A stretch of 64,000 nucleotides of DNA, taken from Flavobacteriales bacterium (lineage in GTDB: Bacteria > Bacteroidota > Bacteroidia > Flavobacteriales > CAJXXR01). How positions within the stretch are numbered: position 1 is the first letter of the stretch; every line of letters begins with the position of its first letter. The notes below the pieces were generated by a model that did no database searches, was not told where the DNA came from, and saw nothing but the letters and a program-made list of their open reading frames with translations. Made by a program: the position numbers and the translations under genes. Of this stretch, positions 36,733 to 46,217 are shown piece by piece. The stretch lies in contig JAOAQX010000007.1 of NCBI GenBank assembly GCA_025210805.1, positions 1 to 64,000 of the forward strand, given 5' to 3'.

Positions 36733-37552
36733 TTTTTTAATTACACTATCTGTCGTTTTTTTATTACAAAACTGTGTTTCAGAAACTGCAGTTCAAGAAC
36801 ACAATAGACAAATTGCCTTTGCTGGAAAAGTAGAGAATGCCAGTGTAGAAAAAATGCGTTTTTTCAAACAAATTTCCCCAGTAGAATGGCGTTTACACGC
36901 CGAAATACCATTAGATAAACAAGGAAATTTCCATTTACATTTTGAAGATACTTTGGCTCAATATTATAAACTCTCTTGTGGAAAAGTTGAGTGGAATTTG
37001 TTCCTGAGTCCAAAAGATAGTCTGTATATGACTTTTGATGAAAAAACCCCTTTTAAGACCATCAGAAATAAAGGAAAAAGAGGAAAGCATGAAAATAATT
37101 ACCTCAATAGCAAAGCTTTTTTTATTCAGAAACACTTTGTAGATTCCATTTTTCAAATGAATGAAAAGGATTTTCATAAAGAGATTAAATATATAAAAAA
37201 GCAGTTTCTTTTTGCAATTAATGAGGCCAATATCCAACAAAAAGGTTTTAGGATGAAAGAAAGAAATGCCATTGATTATATGATGGGAAAACTGCTCTAC
37301 TTGTATCCAAAGATTAATAAGGACATCAGTTCTGGAACCATAAAACTAAGTGATCATTATTATGAGTTTATGGATGCCCTAGCAGTGGAAAACACACAGT
37401 TTATAGACATCCCAGAATACTTAGATTTTATGAGTAATCTAATCCTCTATGAATACAGCGAAATGGATCCCAAACCGATGATTGAGGAAGTAATTCTTAA
37501 GTATTTTAAAGAGCCTGCGAATATCCAAAAAGTAAAAAAGATCTTGATTTAG
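36719..37552 (+). CDS. lipoprotein of unknown function
   Basis: A 277-residue protein with a signal peptide ending in the lipobox LLQNC, so likely a lipoprotein. The body contains a beta-rich N-terminal half (QIAFAGKVENASVEKMRFFKQIS, AYYKL-like strands) and a helical C-terminal half. This pattern recalls the N-terminal domain of Bacteroidota thiol-disulfide proteins (DUF4369-TlpA), but no thioredoxin CxxC is present; that resemblance is only my impression. It overlaps rnc by 14 bp and ends at a strong terminator. Confidence 0.7.
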   Translation: MRLFSFLITLSVVFLLQNCVSETAVQEHNRQIAFAGKVENASVEKMRFFKQISPVEWRLHAEIPLDKQGNFHLHFEDTLAQYYKLSCGKVEWNLFLSPKDSLYMTFDEKTPFKTIRNKGKRGKHENNYLNSKAFFIQKHFVDSIFQMNEKDFHKEIKYIKKQFLFAINEANIQQKGFRMKERNAIDYMMGKLLYLYPKINKDISSGTIKLSDHYYEFMDALAVENTQFIDIPEYLDFMSNLILYEYSEMDPKPMIEEVILKYFKEPANIQKVKKILI

Positions 37553-37603
37553 TGTCGGGGTTTCGATAAAATTTTCTTTCGCTTCTCTTTAGAGAATTCA
37601 TAA
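37553..37603. repeat. degenerate copy of the TCGATA repeat arm
   Basis: TTTCGATAAAATTTTC, followed by CTTTCGCTTCTCT and AGAGAATTCA, matches in order the arm seen at 52332-52378 and 52489-52534 (TCTCGATA, TTTCCGTTTCTCT, AAAGAAATCA). It is diverged, so the relation is probable but not certain. Confidence 0.45.
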
Positions 37604-37612
37604 AAAACACAC

Positions 37613-37651
37613 ATAAAAAAAACCTTTTCCAAAGATTTGGAAAAGGTTTTT
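37613..37651. terminator. bidirectional terminator between the lipoprotein gene and gdhA
   Basis: Inverted repeat CCTTTTCCAA / TTGGAAAAGG (arms within 37623-37646) with A-runs on the left and T-runs on the right. The flanking genes converge on it. Confidence 0.85.
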
Positions 37652-37676
37652 GTATTATAAAAGAATGGTCTATAGA

Positions 37677-39026
<1,350 letters not shown>

Positions 39027-39233
39027 TTATAAATTAAAATGATAGTCAAAAGTAAGTTTTTTTTTTAATTCTTAGATAGGGTAATATTGCTTTTTAACCA
39101 TTTTATTGAAAGGGAGTTTTATGTCATTATGAAATAGTTGTTAAGAATCTGGTTATGATAGACTCATAGTTGCTCTGTTTTTGTGATTTTGATTCCAATT
39201 GTAATGTTTATCTTTATACCCTCAAATGGTCTT

Positions 39234-40187
39234 ATGAAAAGTAATTTTAAGCTGTATTTTTCTCTTATAATTCTCATTCCGATACTCTTGATGAGTATTA
39301 CGGCTTATTATTGGATTCCTGATAATTCGCCTAATGCCAATACTATGCATATTGCTTTTGCGGGGCAAAGTCCAGGAACGAGTATTAGAAAAATTCAATT
39401 GGCTTCGGGTGATTTTTTGGAGGTCAAATCTTATTCTGTTTCCGATAATTTTATCTTAGCTGACGATAAAAAATTCTTCCAGAAAGATCTATATCATGAT
39501 GAATTATCAAAAAATATCGTGGATTTATCTTATAGCCTTGGCTCAGACCGTTATGGAAGAGACTACTTAAGTCGTTTAGTGCTAGGAAGTAGAGTTTCGC
39601 TTATGGCTGGGTTTATTGCGGTTTTTATTTCTCTCGTTTTGGGAATTATTATTGGTTTAATTTCTGGATATTATGGGGGTTGGATTGATAAAATTTTGGT
39701 GAGTTTTATGAATATTTTTTGGTCGATTCCTACCTTACTTTTGGCAATAGCCATTACTTTGTCTTTGGGAAAAGGAATGTGGCAGGTTTTTTTAGCAATT
39801 GGATTAACGATGTGGGTAGAAATTGCTCGTGTTTTAAGAGGGAAAATTATATCCGAAAGAGAAAAAGATTATGTTCTAGCACTGCAAACACTGGGAGTTA
39901 GTGATCAAAAAATATTGTTTTCACATATTCTGCCCAATGTTTTTCAACCGATTATTATTTTGGCTGCAGCCAATTTCTCTACCGCTATATTATTGGAAGC
40001 TGGTTTAAGTTTTTTAGGTATAGGAGTAGAAAGTCCCATTCCTTCTTGGGGGAAAATGATCAAGGATCATTATGCATATATTGTGCTAGACAAAGCATAT
40101 CTGGCTCTCTTACCCGGCGTAGCAATTTTACTTTTGGTTATTGCATTTATGACTTTAGGAAATCATCTAAAAGAAAAATGGACTTAA
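39234..40187 (+). CDS. oligopeptide-type ABC transporter permease (OppC/DppC family)
   Basis: A 317-residue permease with an N-terminal helix, then a long soluble segment (residues about 28-105), then five membrane helices. The linker SLGSDRYGRDYLSRLVLGSRVSL is the OppC signature, and the EAA-type loop is ALQTLGVSDQKILFSHILPNVFQP. It would import peptides or other solutes with OppB, OppD/F and a binding protein, none of which is in the window. I prefer ATG 39234; GTG 39183 and ATG 39204 are also in frame. The N-terminal soluble insertion before the OppC domain is longer than in E. coli OppC. Confidence 0.85.
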   Translation: MKSNFKLYFSLIILIPILLMSITAYYWIPDNSPNANTMHIAFAGQSPGTSIRKIQLASGDFLEVKSYSVSDNFILADDKKFFQKDLYHDELSKNIVDLSYSLGSDRYGRDYLSRLVLGSRVSLMAGFIAVFISLVLGIIIGLISGYYGGWIDKILVSFMNIFWSIPTLLLAIAITLSLGKGMWQVFLAIGLTMWVEIARVLRGKIISEREKDYVLALQTLGVSDQKILFSHILPNVFQPIIILAAANFSTAILLEAGLSFLGIGVESPIPSWGKMIKDHYAYIVLDKAYLALLPGVAILLLVIAFMTLGNHLKEKWT

Positions 40188-40483
40188 TCCTTATATAAAG
40201 GGATAACCTCTGGGTCGCATTTAAACTTGGCTTGCACCAGTCTTACTACTCCATTAATCTCTTCATAAGTATTTTGTGTAAGACTTATGTTCAATGCATT
40301 AAGTTCTTTTCCGCAGTATTCTGCATTCTTGACCGTATCTCTTTTGAGTACATTTTTAGGTTCATCTGTTTTATACATCGTGTAATAAACCTCACAAGTA
40401 GCACATTCCTCAGAACCGCAAGAAGCCAGTGTTCCCACAAGTGCAATTCCTACAAAGAAAGAAAATAGATTTTTAGACTGCAT
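40184..40483 (-). CDS. small cysteine-rich lipoprotein, unknown
   Basis: A 99-residue lipoprotein with signal sequence NLFSFFVGIALVGTLASC ending in a lipobox. The mature part has four further Cys (EECATC, EYCGK, FKCDP), which could form two disulfides. I recognise no family. ATG 40483 is chosen because it begins the signal peptide; the longer in-frame start at 40531 adds 16 residues without a basic leader. Its stop codon overlaps that of the convergent permease gene. Confidence 0.7.
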   Translation of the reverse strand: MQSKNLFSFFVGIALVGTLASCGSEECATCEVYYTMYKTDEPKNVLKRDTVKNAEYCGKELNALNISLTQNTYEEINGVVRLVQAKFKCDPEVIPLYKD

Positions 40484-40557
40484 TTTTGTTTCTAGTATTG
40501 ATATTGAATGCCAAGATAAGAAATCTTTCAAAAACCACTCAACTTCTTGAGTTTTTT

Positions 40558-41616
40558 CTACTCAGAATCACTCTCTCCATGATTCCATCCTTGTGCCACA
40601 AGTGGTAAAATTTCTTCAGAATTCGTAATGATATGATGCCCCGAAGCTTCATCGGTAATATGTCCGATGACAGAAAGATGCGGGTTTCCTTTTATTTTTT
40701 CAAAGTCATCCATAGAAATAGTAAAAAGAAGTTCGTAGTCTTCTCCCCCATTGAGTGCGGGTGTAAGCGGGTGAATTTGAAATTCCTCAGACTTGTGTAT
40801 TAAAGTAGGGTCCATTGGGATTTTATTTTCATAAATTCTACATCCTACCTTAGATTGTGTACAAATATGAAGTAAATCAGACGAAAGTCCATCAGAAACA
40901 TCGATCATGGCGTGTGGCTTGATTTCCATTTTTGCAAGTAAATCAATGATGTCTAAACGAGCCTCGGGTTTCAATTGTCTTTCCAGTAGATAGGAATCTT
41001 CTTCATTTAACTGTGGTTGCATATTAGGATTTACCTTAAACACTTCTTTCTCTCTTTCAAGAAGTTGTAAACCCATATAAGCACCTCCAAGATCTCCCGA
41101 AACAACGATTAAATCATTTTCCTGAGCTCCAGAACGGTAAGTTATTTGTGTGTCGGATACTTTTCCTATGGCGGTAACAGAAATCATCATCCCTGATAGA
41201 GAAGAAGAGGTGTCTCCACCCACTAAATCTACCTGAAAATGCTTACATGCTAATCGAATTCCTTCATATAAAGCCTCTAAAGCTTCTACAGAGAAGCGAC
41301 TAGAAACGGCAATAGAAACGGTAATTTGCGTGGGCTTGGCATTCATTGCACAGATGTCAGAAACATTTACTGCAACTGCTTTATATCCTAAGTGTTTGAG
41401 TGGAGCATAACTTAAATCAAAATGTACGCCTTCTACCAAAAGATCCGTGGAAACAACCATTTTTTCGGTACCACAATTAATCACAGCTGCATCATCTCCT
41501 ATTCCCTTGAGTGTGCTTTTGTTTTGATTTTGAAAGTTTTTGGTAAGATGATCTATGAGTTTAAATTCACCCAAAGATCCTATCGTTGTCAGGTTGGTAT
41601 CTTTATTTTCAAACAT
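40558..41616 (-). CDS. thiL: thiamine-monophosphate kinase
   Basis: A 352-residue ThiL that phosphorylates thiamine monophosphate to the coenzyme TPP. Family regions are GIGDDAAVI, VSTDLLVEGVHFDLSYAPLKHLGYKAVAVNVSDICAMNA, LVGGDTSSS and MIDVSDGLSSDLLHI, and the C-terminal GGEDYELLFTI. The order matches the AIR-synthase fold with Mg-binding Asp residues. A -7 box TAATTTTG lies upstream on the minus strand (41641-41634). No thiamine riboswitch is visible near it. Confidence 0.95.
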   Translation of the reverse strand: MFENKDTNLTTIGSLGEFKLIDHLTKNFQNQNKSTLKGIGDDAAVINCGTEKMVVSTDLLVEGVHFDLSYAPLKHLGYKAVAVNVSDICAMNAKPTQITVSIAVSSRFSVEALEALYEGIRLACKHFQVDLVGGDTSSSLSGMMISVTAIGKVSDTQITYRSGAQENDLIVVSGDLGGAYMGLQLLEREKEVFKVNPNMQPQLNEEDSYLLERQLKPEARLDIIDLLAKMEIKPHAMIDVSDGLSSDLLHICTQSKVGCRIYENKIPMDPTLIHKSEEFQIHPLTPALNGGEDYELLFTISMDDFEKIKGNPHLSVIGHITDEASGHHIITNSEEILPLVAQGWNHGESDSE

Positions 41617-41704
41617 CTGTTCCTATTTTTTGGCAAAATTAGGAAAGTTTTGGGGATTATTATTAAATAGTTTATAAAAGCAAATAATACCGATTACAGT
41701 GTTC

Positions 41705-41812
41705 ATTTACCCATGAGTTTTCGTTTCTTTTTCGAGGTATTTAGTTGTAGAACATCTCCCTTTCCATCCCGAAATACCGGGAAGACTTTTCAGTGTGTAA
41801 ATTAACACCGTA
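41705..41812. repeat. dispersed repeat, short copy
   Basis: Its left part (ATTTACCCAT, TCGTTTCTTTTTCG, then GTTGTAGAACATCTC near 41744-41758) and its right part (CAGTG.GTAAA..AACACC near 41791-41810) match the ends of the element at 49441-49705. The inner section differs and contains a small hairpin TCCCG/CGGGA (41767-41782). It lies directly upstream of the toxin-antitoxin promoter. Confidence 0.6.
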
Positions 41813-41834
41813 AGTGATACAAATAAATTTTCCG

Positions 41835-41861
41835 TAATTTTGATAGTATCATAGTGATACT
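41835..41861 (+). promoter_or_regulatory. toxin-antitoxin promoter -7 box and palindromic operator
   Basis: TAATTTTG at 41835-41842 matches the Bacteroidota -7 box; the -33 region reads GTG, not TTG. It is followed at 41845-41861 by a perfect 7-bp inverted repeat AGTATCA-TAG-TGATACT covering the likely transcript start. A further half site GTGATAC lies at 41814-41820. Such palindromes near the start are the usual binding site of an autoregulating antitoxin. Confidence 0.6.
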
Positions 41862-41873
41862 CAACAATGCACT

Positions 41874-42140
41874 ATGAAAACTCTAAATACTGTAAGTATG
41901 TATGCATTAGATATTGATAAAAATGATTTTTTTGAGCGTTTGTCCTCTCTATCTCAAGAAAGCCAACGGATTATTTTCAATAAAATTTCTGAATTACGAG
42001 AAGAAGAAGAAAAAGAAGAAAAGCTACTGTTAGAAGCCATAAAAGAGGGTGAAGAAAGTGGTATCTCGGAAATAACAGACATTAAGGGATTCATAAATAA
42101 CATGTATCAAGAAGCTAAAAACAATGAACAAAATGCCTAA
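41874..42140 (+). CDS. putative ParD-like antitoxin
   Basis: An 88-residue acidic protein. The C-terminal part LLLEAIKEGEESGISEITDIKGFINNMYQEAK resembles the toxin-binding tail of ParD-like antitoxins (EGExSG followed by an acidic phrase and F..NM). The N-terminal half (SLSQESQRIIFNKISELREEEEKEEK) is helical, but I do not see a clear ribbon-helix-helix. It is assigned mainly because it overlaps a ParE-like toxin frame at its 3' end and is preceded by a palindromic operator. Confidence in the pair is higher than in the exact family. Confidence 0.65.
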   Translation: MKTLNTVSMYALDIDKNDFFERLSSLSQESQRIIFNKISELREEEEKEEKLLLEAIKEGEESGISEITDIKGFINNMYQEAKNNEQNA

Positions 42141-42437
42141 GCTATTTCGTTTATCTGTAAAAGCTATCAATGATTTACAAAATGTGTTTAAATACACCTT
42201 AGAAAACTGGGGAGCAGAACAAGCTAAAAAATATACCCTTTTTATTGAGTCCTCATTTGAACAAATAGGTATTAATGATTTCTTTGTTAAAGAACTGAAC
42301 ATATCATCAAAAAACAGAATTTTAAATATTATTTTTACCTCGTTAAAAAACACCGAGTTATTTTGAAAGAGGAAAGTGAATATTATTTAGTTCTTCGTAT
42401 TCTACACCAATCTATGGATACGAAAAGACATTTGTAG
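42133..42437 (+). pseudogene. ParE-like toxin gene disrupted by a frameshift
   Basis: The first part (PKLFRLSVKAINDLQNVFKYTLENWGAEQAKKYTLFIESSFEQIG) is a typical ParE/RelE N-terminus, but its frame stops at 42366 after an unfamily-like tail. A different frame, open from 42291 to a TAG at 42435-42437, reads NFKYYFYLVKKHRVILKEE and then EYYLVLRILHQSMDTKRHL, the classic ParE C-terminus (HxVIxY...IVRILHQRMD). Joining the frames near 42300 by a single base gives about 101-104 residues, the normal ParE length. ATG 42133 overlaps the antitoxin stop by 8 bp; ATG 42124 is also possible. It is a decayed toxin, a sequencing error or a frameshifted product. Confidence 0.78.
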
Positions 42438-42566
42438 ATTCATGTTTTTTCTAATCTTTTGTAAAAAAAGGAATTACAATAAATTAAAACTCAATTAAGC
42501 TGTATTATAGGTTGTGATAATTTTAAGCTTTCTATATAATTTAGGTAGGAAAAATAATCAATATGT

Positions 42567-42995
42567 TTAATCCGTGCTTTTCTCCAAGAAATAGAAATAT
42601 TTGAATAAAATGGTTCTAAGCTTTGGAAATCCCTTAGGGTTTCTAAAGAAATCCTGAACCTGTTCCCAAGTTATTTTGAGAGATTGAAGGAGATCTTGAA
42701 GACTAAGTTGAAACTTATCCAGTTGATCAAAAAGCCATTTTTTATCAATGAATTGAGTGCGGGGTTGGTAGGTCTTTATTTCGAAACGGATACTGTTGGG
42801 TAGGTTTTCATATCGGAAAGCCTTCTGTAATAAATCTAAAATGCTTGTCTCAGTACGAAAACCAATTCGGAGATTCATCTGTTCTGCTTTGATTCTTATT
42901 TTCCCATTTTCTTCTTGAGTTTTTACACGGATACCTCCATAAAGCTCTAGCTTTTCTAATCTTGAAAGTGTGATGTTTTGCCAAATTGTTTCCAT
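42567..42995 (-). CDS. conserved-looking protein of unknown function
   Basis: A 142-residue protein (METIWQNITLSRLEKLELYGGIRVK...), with a beta-rich N-terminal half and a helical C-terminal half (WLFDQLDKFQLSLQDLLQSLKITWEQVQDFF). I recognise no family. I chose ATG 42995 over ATG 43019 because a -7 box TACCTTTG (43024-43017 on the minus strand) overlaps the longer start. It ends 129 bp from the disrupted toxin, and recG follows upstream on the same strand. Confidence 0.6.
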   Translation of the reverse strand: METIWQNITLSRLEKLELYGGIRVKTQEENGKIRIKAEQMNLRIGFRTETSILDLLQKAFRYENLPNSIRFEIKTYQPRTQFIDKKWLFDQLDKFQLSLQDLLQSLKITWEQVQDFFRNPKGFPKLRTILFKYFYFLEKSTD

Positions 42996-43051
42996 AGTCT
43001 TTGCCTTTTGTTGAGACAAAGGTAAAATGGAGCTGTGTCAATTTGTGTCAT

Positions 43052-45163
43052 CTAAGAAATCTGGCTCCAGCCTATGATCTTTTTATAAGATTCAATTAAA
43101 TATTTTCGGGTCATTTCGTGAATGGCTAAGCTGAGGTTATGATCTTTTTCAAGGCTTTTAATGGCGTATTGACGTGCCATTTGCAATTCTTCTCTATTCT
43201 TTATTAAGCTGGCAATTTTAAAATCCATCATTCCACTTTGGCGCGTACCCATCAAATCTCCTGGCCCTCGAAGAGTGAGATCGGCTTCCGATATTTTAAA
43301 ACCGTCGTTGGTTTCTACCATTGTTTTCATACGGAACTGCGTGTCTTTGCTCAATTTATAACCCGTCATGAGTAAACAATAACTTTGCTCACTTCCTCGC
43401 CCCACTCTTCCCCTAAGTTGATGGAGTTGAGAAAGTCCGAAGCGTTCGGCACTTTCAATAATCATTACGGAAGCATTGGGAACGTTTACCCCTACTTCTA
43501 TCACCGTAGTTGCCACCATAATATCGGTTTTTCCCTCGGCAAATTCATTCATTTCACGCTCTTTGTCACTGGCTTTCATTTTCCCATGAACAATACTTAC
43601 GCTATAATCTGGTGCTGGAAAATCTCTAATAATGGCTTCAAAACCTTTTTGAAGATTGGCAAAATCCATTTTTTCGTTTTCCTCAATTAAGGGATATACA
43701 ATATAAACCTGTCTTCCTTTGGCTATTTCTTTTCGGATAAACTGAATGACTTCCAAACGTCTATTTTCTTTAAAATGTCTGGTCACAATTTCTTTTCTTC
43801 CTGGCGGAAGCTCATCAATAACCGAGAGATCCAAATCTCCATAATGACTCATTGCCAAAGTACGTGGAATAGGCGTGGCGGTCATGATGAGAATATGGGG
43901 AGGTTTGGTGTTTTTTTTCCACATTTTGGCTCTTTGAGCTACACCAAAACGATGTTGCTCATCGATAACGGAAATTCCTAAGTTCTTAAAAACTACTTTA
44001 TCTTCCAAAATGGCATGAGTTCCTACCAAAATATGAATACTTCCATCTCTCAGGCCTTCATCTATTTCTCGCCTTTCCTTAGTTTTGGTAGATCCTGTAA
44101 GGATTCTCACATGAATATCGGTAGTTTCCAGCATTTCCTTTATAGACTGATAATGCTGTTGAGCCAAAATCTCTGTGGGAGCCATAAGTGTTGCTTGGAA
44201 ATCATTATCCAAAGCCAAAAGCATACTCATGAGTGCCACAATGGTTTTTCCGCTTCCTACATCTCCTTGAACCATGCGGTTCATTTGCTGCCCCGATTTC
44301 ATGTCTTGATGAATTTCCTTCAAAACTCTTTGTTGCGCTCCTGTAAGCTGGAAAGGAAGAATATTTTTAAAAAAATGATTGAAATGGGCACCCACTTTTT
44401 CAAAAACGAATGAAGTATTTTTCTTTTTGTTACTGATTTTTTTGAGCAAAAGAACTAATTGTTGAAAATAAAATTCTTCAAAAATGAGTCTTCTTTTTGC
44501 TTCTGCTAAATGTCTTTGACTTTTGGGATGATGAATATGAAAAAGAGCCGCTTTTCTACTCAAGAACTTTTGTTCTCTCACGATATAAGAAGGAAGATTT
44601 TCATAGAGGTAAGGATGAATTTGTTCCAAAAGTCCGTAGATACTTTTGCTAATAACAAGACTGCTAAACCCCGATTTTTTTAGTTTTTCGGAACTGGGAT
44701 AAATGGCTTGTAATCCTGCCCGAAATTTATCATTTCCTTCTGTGAGCTCCTCTATTTGAGGATGCATCATTTGCCATTCGTGGTTAAATAGCTTGGGTTT
44801 ACCAAAAATGAGATAGTGTTTCCCTATTTTAATTTTACTTTTTACAAAATTGATTCCTTGAAACCAAGTAAGACTCATGCTTCCTGTGTCGTCTTCAAAT
44901 TCTGCTTTAAGGCGTTTTTTTCTACCACTACCTTCTTCGAAAATGGCTGTTATTTTTCCCTTTATCTGTACTTCAGCACCCGAATTGACCAACTCATTGA
45001 TATGGAAAAACTGAGTTTTGTCTATATATTTACTTGGAAAAAACTGTAATAGATCCTTATACTTTCGAACACCGAAAGCTGCTGCCAAAAGTTGGGCTCT
45101 TTTGGCTCCTATTCCCTTTAGGAATTCTACGGAAGTGTGAAAAAGGTGTTCTCTACTCTGCAT
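43052..45163 (-). CDS. recG: ATP-dependent DNA helicase RecG
   Basis: A 703-residue RecG that drives branch migration and fork regression. The N-terminal wedge with an OB fold runs to about residue 240 (LKGIGAKRAQLLAAAFGV; AEVQIKGKITAIFEEGS). Then come Walker A QGDVGSGKTIVA, the DEQH box ISVIDEQHRFGVAQR, MTATPIPRTLA, and motif VI QLHQLRGRVGRGSEQSYC. The C-terminal LTLRGPGDLMGTRQSG is the TRG-motif region of RecG. Length is normal. A -7 box TAAATTTG is present upstream at 45190-45183 on the minus strand. Confidence 0.96.
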   Translation of the reverse strand: MQSREHLFHTSVEFLKGIGAKRAQLLAAAFGVRKYKDLLQFFPSKYIDKTQFFHINELVNSGAEVQIKGKITAIFEEGSGRKKRLKAEFEDDTGSMSLTWFQGINFVKSKIKIGKHYLIFGKPKLFNHEWQMMHPQIEELTEGNDKFRAGLQAIYPSSEKLKKSGFSSLVISKSIYGLLEQIHPYLYENLPSYIVREQKFLSRKAALFHIHHPKSQRHLAEAKRRLIFEEFYFQQLVLLLKKISNKKKNTSFVFEKVGAHFNHFFKNILPFQLTGAQQRVLKEIHQDMKSGQQMNRMVQGDVGSGKTIVALMSMLLALDNDFQATLMAPTEILAQQHYQSIKEMLETTDIHVRILTGSTKTKERREIDEGLRDGSIHILVGTHAILEDKVVFKNLGISVIDEQHRFGVAQRAKMWKKNTKPPHILIMTATPIPRTLAMSHYGDLDLSVIDELPPGRKEIVTRHFKENRRLEVIQFIRKEIAKGRQVYIVYPLIEENEKMDFANLQKGFEAIIRDFPAPDYSVSIVHGKMKASDKEREMNEFAEGKTDIMVATTVIEVGVNVPNASVMIIESAERFGLSQLHQLRGRVGRGSEQSYCLLMTGYKLSKDTQFRMKTMVETNDGFKISEADLTLRGPGDLMGTRQSGMMDFKIASLIKNREELQMARQYAIKSLEKDHNLSLAIHEMTRKYLIESYKKIIGWSQIS

Positions 45164-45258
45164 TTGAGATTGTATTGCAAAACAAATTTAAGATATCTTT
45201 CAGGAATCCATTCTTAGAGATGCTTTCCTCATGAAATGAACAATGCTTCCTCAAAATA

Positions 45259-46002
45259 TTACTCTCTGTGGGTAATATAAGAGTTTGCCTGAGCTGTGGC
45301 AGTTACCACTAAGTCATTTATACAAATATGAGCCGGTAAATTTAAGGCAAAATCAATGCATTGAGCAATATCTTCTGCTTGCAGTTCTTTAAATCCTTGA
45401 TAGACTTGATCCGCTTTTTCTTGATCACCATGGAAGCGTACTTTTGAAAACTCAGTATTTACCATCCCCGGGCAGATATTGGTTACTTTTATTCCTTCCT
45501 TCACTAAGTCTAACCGCATTCCTTTACTAATGGCATCTACCGCATGTTTTGTAGCACAATATACATTTCCTTTTGGGTAAACCTCTTTTCCTGCTGTAGA
45601 ATCTATATTGATAATATGAGCATTTTCTTTTTTAGGCATCCACGGTAAAATCGCTTTACTCATATATAACAAACCTGTTACATTGGTATCAATCATTTGC
45701 TCCCAGTCTGCTAAATCGGCGTCTTGGAAATCATCATATCCTGCTGCTAAACCTGCATTATTCACTAAAACATCTACTTTTTTACCATAATTCTCTACGG
45801 CTTCAAATACCGCTTTTTTATCTCTAATATCTAGCTCAATAATTTCTAAATCATGTTTTGGCAAACTGTTTTTAAGATCTTCTAAACGGGCTTTTCTTCT
45901 GGCAGAAACGACAAATCGAAATTTATTAGGGTCTAAAGTTTTTACAAGAGCTTGTCCTATTCCAGAACTCGCTCCGGTGATCCAAATGGTTCTTTTACTC
46001 AT
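45259..46002 (-). CDS. SDR-family NAD(P)-dependent oxidoreductase (YdfG-like)
   Basis: A 247-residue short-chain dehydrogenase. The coenzyme motif is ITGASSGIGQALVK and the structural motif VNNAGLAAG. The catalytic triad appears as the Ser of NIDSTAGKEVYP and YCATKHAVDAISKG. The pattern, length and PGMVNTEF loop resemble YdfG, the 3-hydroxy-acid/serine dehydrogenase of E. coli; substrate is unproven. A -7 box TACCTTTG is present upstream at 46054-46047 on the minus strand. Confidence 0.9.
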   Translation of the reverse strand: MSKRTIWITGASSGIGQALVKTLDPNKFRFVVSARRKARLEDLKNSLPKHDLEIIELDIRDKKAVFEAVENYGKKVDVLVNNAGLAAGYDDFQDADLADWEQMIDTNVTGLLYMSKAILPWMPKKENAHIINIDSTAGKEVYPKGNVYCATKHAVDAISKGMRLDLVKEGIKVTNICPGMVNTEFSKVRFHGDQEKADQVYQGFKELQAEDIAQCIDFALNLPAHICINDLVVTATAQANSYITHRE

Positions 46003-46172
46003 TTTATGATAGGGTTTTTTATACCATTTATGGTGTTAATGGATGACAAAGGTACTATCTTGGATAATTTAAGCATGGATCTCAAGGGTTGATATTTTTT
46101 AATTGATTTCTATTCGTAGAATTATTAACTATTATTCACTCTCAGAAAAATTCATAGAAAAAGGGAATACAA

Positions 46173-46180
46173 TACTTTTG
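46173..46180 (+). promoter_or_regulatory. promoter -7 box of the outer-membrane receptor gene
   Basis: TACTTTTG at 46173-46180 matches TANNTTTG. TTC, one base from TTG, lies 19 bases upstream (46151-46153). The ATG at 46218 is 38 nt downstream. Confidence 0.5.
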
Positions 46181-46217
46181 TGAATTATTCAAAACCCAAC
46201 CATCAAAATTTTATTTT

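Noticed and set aside
41300-41873. TPP riboswitch near thiL
   Set aside because: No THI-box-like sequence was found upstream of thiL on the minus strand.
42030-42353. 107-codon minus-strand frame over the toxin-antitoxin locus
   Set aside because: The plus-strand antitoxin and ParE frames have family-like motifs; this one does not.
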